From the NCBI GenBank assembly GCA_001632435.1, contig KV424144.1, forward strand, positions 1-35,632: a stretch of DNA of 35,632 bases, read 5' to 3'. Positions 30,941-35,632 of the stretch are shown piece by piece. The notes under the pieces were generated by a model that was not told the origin of the DNA, did not search any database, and was given only the letters and a program-made list of their open reading frames with translations. A program made the translations under genes and the position numbers. Position 1 is the first letter of the stretch. The number at the start of each line of letters is the position of its first letter. This DNA comes from Calocera cornea HHB12733. Taxonomy: Eukaryota; Basidiomycota; Dacrymycetes; Dacrymycetales; Dacrymycetaceae.

Positions 30941-33239
30941 CTAATGTAGGATTTCGTTCGTGATTACTGCTCGAACTCTGTCAACTACTTCGAGGGCAGT
31001 TGGTCTACTCCAAGGATCTCTCGACCAGCAAGCTTCAGCAATCTCCCACATGGCGTCCTGTAGGTCACTGGAAGGGCACAGCGCCTGCTCCGGACGTTTT
31101 GGGCGCGTACCCTCCTGAACCATGCTCGCGATCCGAAAGGCAGCCGTAATTTGGTAGAATGGATCCTGGCCCGTATATATTTCATATATGACCATTCCAC
31201 AAGAGTATATGTCGCTGGCCGTCGTCATGGCCCTGGCCGTCGTCAATCCATATTTCTCCGGATATAGCCGTTCCGGAGCCAACCATCGCGGGTTGAGATT
31301 GATCGGGCTGACTTCGGCATCCTGGCTTCCTGAGAACCCCCGGAAGGCGTACGAGAAGCCAAAGTCGGCCAAGCGAACCTCCCCAGAAGGGTCTACCAAG
31401 ACATTGCTCTGACCGTCGTCAGAATGTGGAAGTGAGAGCACATTGTCTTGTACACATACCCCTCGTAAGTCACCGTGCACGATTCCTGTCTCATGCAGAT
31501 ATTGCAGCCCTCGGGCGATACCGAGCACCTATTCTCGAAGATCATTGAGTTTTCTATGACATACATGTCACAAACGTACCAAAGAAGGCCGACGAACCAT
31601 GGGATCAAGGCGAAGATAACTGCGAATGTGTCCACGTTCCATCCAGGGAGAGACCAAAGCGAATCCATAAGGTCCATGCGCACAGACACCAAGGAGCGGA
31701 AGAATATTTGGATGCTTCAAGTCTTTCCAGATGTCGAGCTCCCTCGCAAGGCGCTGATAAGCATTAGAAACACCTATGAAAACTGCATTTGTCTATGCAG
31801 CGTACATGGATAATATGATGTGAGGGCTGGTATGACAGAACTCTCCGCGTCTTGATCGCCACTTTGTGGCCCTTATATTGGCCGATCCAGATGTCACCAC
31901 GTGCTCCACCGTCAATCGCAATACTCGTGATATCTTGAATGTCGCCAGTGAGATCGACGGCAGAGCCGAGCTCATTTGTAAGGTGGCTGAATGCATTTTG
32001 CGAGGTGAATACTTCCGAAATCTCCGAGTCCGTGTCCTCAGGGAGTGCTGTCATCTGAGACAAAAGTTCCAAGGAGAGAGGTCGCCTCGTCGGATCCGCG
32101 TTCCAACATCGCAGGAGTATACTCCATACAAAATCATTCAGGCCCCTCTCCTCCGCTTGCTTTCCAGGATGAGGAGGACGATCGCCGGCATCGATGCGAG
32201 TTGCAAGCAGGAAGAGATTTCGTGTGTTAAAGAACGGTCGCTGACCAGCGTATATCTCGTAGAAGACGTTGGCCAACATGTAGACGTCCAAGGGAGGCAT
32301 CAGGGACGTAATCGTTGTCATGCCATATTTATGAGGATTGAGCATTTCTGGTGCCATCCAGGGGACATATGCAGGTGACGTAGTGGATTCGGAGGTCGCA
32401 TCAACTTGTGTTTCCAGTAGAATGCCGTGAATTGCGAAGTCAGCGAGACAGGCCACACCCGAGCGCCGAACCAGTACATTTGACTGCGCATTGTTGTGTT
32501 AGTCTCACGACGCAGTTAGTCACCGAGACATACCGCTCGCAACTGGCCATGCACAATGGGAGGATTCTGCGAATGCAGAAAGGTTAGCCCACGAAGAACA
32601 TCCAGTGCCTTCATCCGTGTGTTAGTCATTGCAAGCGACACAAGTGAGCATCTTACCAGGGGTGTACGCGAGGCAGCTGGCCAGGCGTTGAGGTATGACA
32701 TCACATCCCCATGCTCAAGGAAAGGTAACACGAGTGCAAATCCGTACGGCCCATGAGAACAGATGCCATAGAGAGCGAGGATGTTTGGATGGGTTAAGCG
32801 CGTCAATGTTGCCACCGCTGTTAGAAATTGCTATTAGACAGTTACCACGTTAACAGATTATTGGTTCAGTACGCCCTGTCCAAGCTCACCTCGACTCCCT
32901 GACGCCGTGGAAAAGTGCGGTATCGAACCCTCATCGGCTTGAGGACAACCTTCTCATCGTCCCAATCTGCCTTCCACAGGTCCCCGCGAGCGCCACATTC
33001 TATACGAAGGCCACGAATGCTAGGTGTAAGATCCCTCATTTCCAGACGAGATGTGATAGTCTCGGAGTCGTTGCTTGGAGGTAAGCTTCGGGCCAGCGTC
33101 TGTTCGGTACCCGCCAGCTGGACATGCCCAGTTGGTACGACCGGTGAATCTTGGTGTTCGCTAGGTGAATGTCAGCAACAGACGTTCTCCAACCGCGCTA
33201 AACACAACCGCACTTGCGAGAGGGAGGTTCACCATTCAT
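30941..33239 (-). CDS. Dual TKL kinase: N-terminal pseudokinase (K6) fused to C-terminal kinase (K5)
   Basis: Eight exons: 33239-33214, 33160-32890, 32830-32657, 32608-32534, 32483-31806, 31753-31580, 31528-31460, 31408-30941; introns 48-59 nt; 644 aa. Exon 5 (678 nt) runs without a stop from the activation segment of K6 through its C-lobe (WMAPEMLNPHKYG, DVYMLANVFYEIYAG, LLRCWNADPTRRP) into the Gly loop and VAIK of K5, so the fusion is direct. K6 has VVLK but no alpha-C Glu (QFLTAVATL), HGQLRA in place of HGD (Gln 179) and DFA in place of DFG (Asp 197 kept), and is probably inactive. K5 has GGARGDIW (374-381), Lys 393, HGDLRG (484-489), DFG with Asp 504, and WLAPERLYPEKYG, and is probably active. 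A pseudokinase ahead of a kinase recalls JAKs and plant tandem kinases. Confidence 0.86.
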
Positions 33240-34247
33240 AGCATATAATAGCCAAGCCGGCAAGATGGACTGGAGGAGACTGGTTGCACGGCTGGGTTAG
33301 CTGGGTACGTGCGGCCGCCACGTCATTACGGTTTGCCCCCGCTCGCGTAAGCCCGGTATGTCATCATTAAGGCTGTAGTCGTTTTGCTGTGGTCCTTGTC
33401 AGAATATTCCACAATGACCGTCCATGAGGGATGGAGGTCACATGGATGCAATGTGGGAATAGACAATATCTAATCAATTATACCATTCTTGAAGGGTGTT
33501 AGAAATTGACGCCAGGATTTGCTCTGGAAACCGGGATTGCAAACTGTCCAGAAAGTGCACATGGTTATTAGGGCTCTTGATCACTGCAGCTTCGCAGCAC
33601 GAGTTGACCCAATATGTTGAGTGAAACGCTTCACTCCCTTCCCAATCCACAAAAGCAAAGCCTTTATATCATGAGCGAGGTGGGTAGTCTCCTCCCGTCT
33701 CCAGATAGCCAAATATGTGCGTATTCATCTTACACGATGAGACAAGCCTTGACCCATGCGGAATGCATGACCCCACAGAGCGGTTCTGAGCACTGCATGT
33801 CGCGTCCACGCCTTGCGGATGCCTCAGGTACACATGCCCGCAACGTGCAGTACCACTGTCCCCTTCTTCGGCTGTTGAACGCAAAAGGTTGCTCTACTCA
33901 TTGGTGGGTCTCACGGGGTCTGCTTATCAAGTGAGTTTGTGGGCATGATACATGTCATCGCATCTGGTCCTTGTACTTCTTATCGTGCTTATGCCGCACG
34001 GCTCCTTTCCCATGATACTGGATTTGCACTATGATGTTCCGATTATCATGACAGCCATGAGCACGCCATCTATTGGTGATGAGAATGGCACCGAGTGTGA
34101 AGACACATGTTGAAACGCTGTGCTGGGGAAGGCACAGTTGAGATCAGATATAAAGCGAGTTTACTTCGAAAACGCCAGCCCAGGGGCTTGAATCATTACC
34201 TCGCTGTTGTTCTCCCTCGAAGAAGACCTTCATGACAACTACTCTCT
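33240..34247. other. Bidirectional region between two kinase genes
   Basis: About 1 kb between divergent starts. ATATAAAG at 34148-34155 (plus strand) is a probable TATA box for the kinase at 34248. The minus-strand gene has an A/T-rich stretch directly before its ATG. No coding region or kinase relic recognised. Confidence 0.55.
34148..34155 (+). promoter_or_regulatory. TATA box, kinase K7
   Basis: ATATAAAG, about 95 nt upstream of the ATG at 34248. Confidence 0.5.
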
Positions 34248-35431
34248 ATGGCGACGCTATCAGGCATCCAAAACAATGTGTAGGTCCATGAAACAACGGA
34301 AAACTTGACACTCATTCCCGCTGGCCACTAGAGTTCCGGCCTTCGATCTGATCAAGACTCTCAGTGATCAAGAGCCTGGAGTAGTCTTGGACATTACGGG
34401 CCAGCTGTGTCAACACAAGCAGCAGACGGATAAACACGGTTCAAGGGGGGATATCTGGTTGGCACTGTATGAGACCGGTAGCTTAAACATGAATGTTGCC
34501 GTGAAGACTCTCCGTATGCATGGAAGCACAGCGCCGCAGCGACATATTCAGGTGTGTCACTTAGTTCTGCAATCCCAAGCTTGCACTGACATTTTCCTTC
34601 GAGCGTCTTGCTAGAGAACTGGGTAAATGGAAGCGCCTCAAACATCCCAACGTGCTCCCACTCCTTGGCATTTGTCATCACGGCCCTTACGACTTTGCCC
34701 TTGTTTCGGAGTGGATGGAAGCAGGGCACGTTCGCGCGTACATCGAGACGAACCCGCAAATCTTGCGCTCCGTGTTGGTGAGTGAGGTCTCCATTTGATT
34801 CACACTTACAAAGCGCATTTTCTGACGCAATACTGTAGGTGAGGGATGTTGCTGAAGGATTAGCCTACATGCATTCTTTGAGTATGGTTCATGGCGACCT
34901 AAGAGCGGTACGATTCCCTATGTAGAACACGGCATTGCAGCGTCACTCACCACATCATAGCATAATATCCTGGTCGACTCAAGTGGTCGTGCTCGGATTT
35001 CCGATTTCGGGTTTTCTCAAATCTATGGCCTTCCCTCTACCGAAGAATCAGACGCCAGCCTTATGTCTTTGAATCCACGTTGGCTGGCACCCGAACGGCT
35101 GCATCCTCATGAACATGGATTCCCTGATTATGTCGCGGCTATGACTTCTGCTGGTGACATATTTTCCTGCGGAATGGTGATATACGAGATATACACAAAC
35201 CGTGACCCCTTTCAGGACGAACTAATGGTGCCCGTCATTTTGGACATTCTGAACGGAGTGCGTCCGACGCGACCGGGGAGGGAAGCCTGTGTGGCGACGG
35301 GCTTATGCGATATGATGTGGGCTCTTGCTGAGGACTGCTGGGCTCAGGATTACAAGAAGCGGGTGACCACCGCTAATCTGGTTGAAAGAGTAACGGTGGT
35401 ACTCAATTCCGCACCCACATACGTGTTGTAG
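34248..35431 (+). CDS. TKL-type protein kinase, single domain (module K7)
   Basis: Five exons: 34248-34279, 34332-34551, 34604-34777, 34839-34907, 34961-35431; introns 52, 52, 61 and 53 nt; 321 aa. An ATG at 34232 is out of phase with the second exon, so 34248 is used. Motifs: HGSRGDIW Gly loop, VAVK, RLAREL alpha-C helix, HGDLRAHNILV (160-170), DFG with Asp 180, WLAPERLHPHEHG, DIFSCGMVIYEIYTN and DCWAQDYKKRVT. All catalytic residues are present. It is closest to K5 of the divergent dual kinase: both share RLAREL, a 69-nt exon and LNPRWLAPERL, so one probably gave rise to the other by inverted duplication. The protein is a lone kinase domain with a short leader and no membrane span. Substrate and pathway unknown. 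Confidence 0.9.
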
Positions 35432-35578
35432 CTCATATGTACCATCCCACGAGGAAACATTCCGTACTTCTTCAATCAACCAATTGTGCGATGTGATGGA
35501 CAGCTGGCCCCACCGTCTTCCCCACCGATGACTCCCACATCAGCAAAAACATAAGGCGGCAGCTAACCCTCCCAGGGT

Positions 35579-35611
35579 CTGCCGCGCGCCGCAGCCCCCG
35601 CCGCGCGGCAG
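35579..35611. repeat. GC-rich inverted repeat at the right edge
   Basis: Arms CTGCCGCGCG (35579-35588) and CGCGCGGCAG (35602-35611) can form a strong hairpin. It lies downstream of kinase K7 in a sharply GC-rich stretch that continues past the window end. Function not evident. Confidence 0.6.
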
Positions 35612-35632
35612 CTCAGGGTCGGTGGCGGTGCA

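Noticed and set aside
1..35632. tRNA, rRNA and CRISPR arrays, or prokaryotic features such as operons and Shine-Dalgarno sites
   Set aside because: I saw no tRNA-like cloverleaf boxes, rRNA segments or spaced direct repeats, and the many short spliceosomal introns show the DNA is fungal nuclear.

Overview
The window reads as nuclear DNA of a basidiomycete fungus, most likely an Agaricomycete. The evidence is dense genes on both strands, nearly every gene cut by several introns of 42-77 nt with GT(R)NG donors, and a family content that fits: a secreted CrtC/Diels-Alderase-like protein, a GT90 xylosyltransferase-like enzyme, BRO1, a Mic12-like protein and expanded tyrosine-kinase-like (TKL) kinases. 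All exon models below were built by hand from splice signals, reading phase and family alignment remembered from established families; no search was run.

Left part (1-24 kb), mostly single-copy housekeeping genes. Two tandem paralogous secreted CrtC-like genes (389-1570 and 2671-3834, minus) are followed by a five-exon GT90 glycosyltransferase (4541-6631, minus), an NmrA-like NAD(P)-binding protein (7328-8450, plus) facing a DUF4743/NUDIX hydrolase (8503-9754, minus), a Mic12-like MICOS subunit (9958-10393, plus), an unrecognised 209-aa protein (10809-11438, plus), a metal-dependent amidohydrolase (11656-13247, minus), the ESCRT-associated protein BRO1 (13648-16838, minus), a YIPF1/2-type Golgi membrane protein (17019-18078, plus), an intronless dynactin-p25-like protein with a large N-terminal extension (18335-19339, plus), about 2.9 kb without a recognisable gene, and a Ras-family GTPase with a long Pro/Ser-rich tail and a CaaX box (22209-23516, plus).

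Right part (24.7-35.4 kb), an array of TKL protein kinases. I find seven kinase modules plus one degraded relic. All seven share the same exon plan: three phase-0 introns at equivalent positions, with a central exon of exactly 174 nt. They are best read as four genes: a single kinase (25671-26925), a predicted three-kinase protein (27239-30787), a two-kinase protein on the minus strand (30941-33239), and a single kinase (34248-35431). In the two-kinase gene one exon runs without interruption from the C-lobe of the first kinase into the N-lobe of the second, so that fusion is seen directly. Inside the fusions, catalytic residues are lost in a patterned way (HGN, HGQ with DFA, GFS in place of DFG) while one module per fusion keeps HGD and DFG. 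This gives pseudokinase-kinase architectures reminiscent of JAKs or plant tandem kinase proteins. One active-looking module carries a tandem 30-bp duplication that doubles its DFG motif. This array is the most unusual feature of the window.

Other oddities are an inverted repeat at the left edge whose arm matches the branch-site-recognition region of U2 snRNA, a GC-AG intron and a 27-nt microexon in the NUDIX gene, and a 64-nt pure purine tract after the Ras gene.
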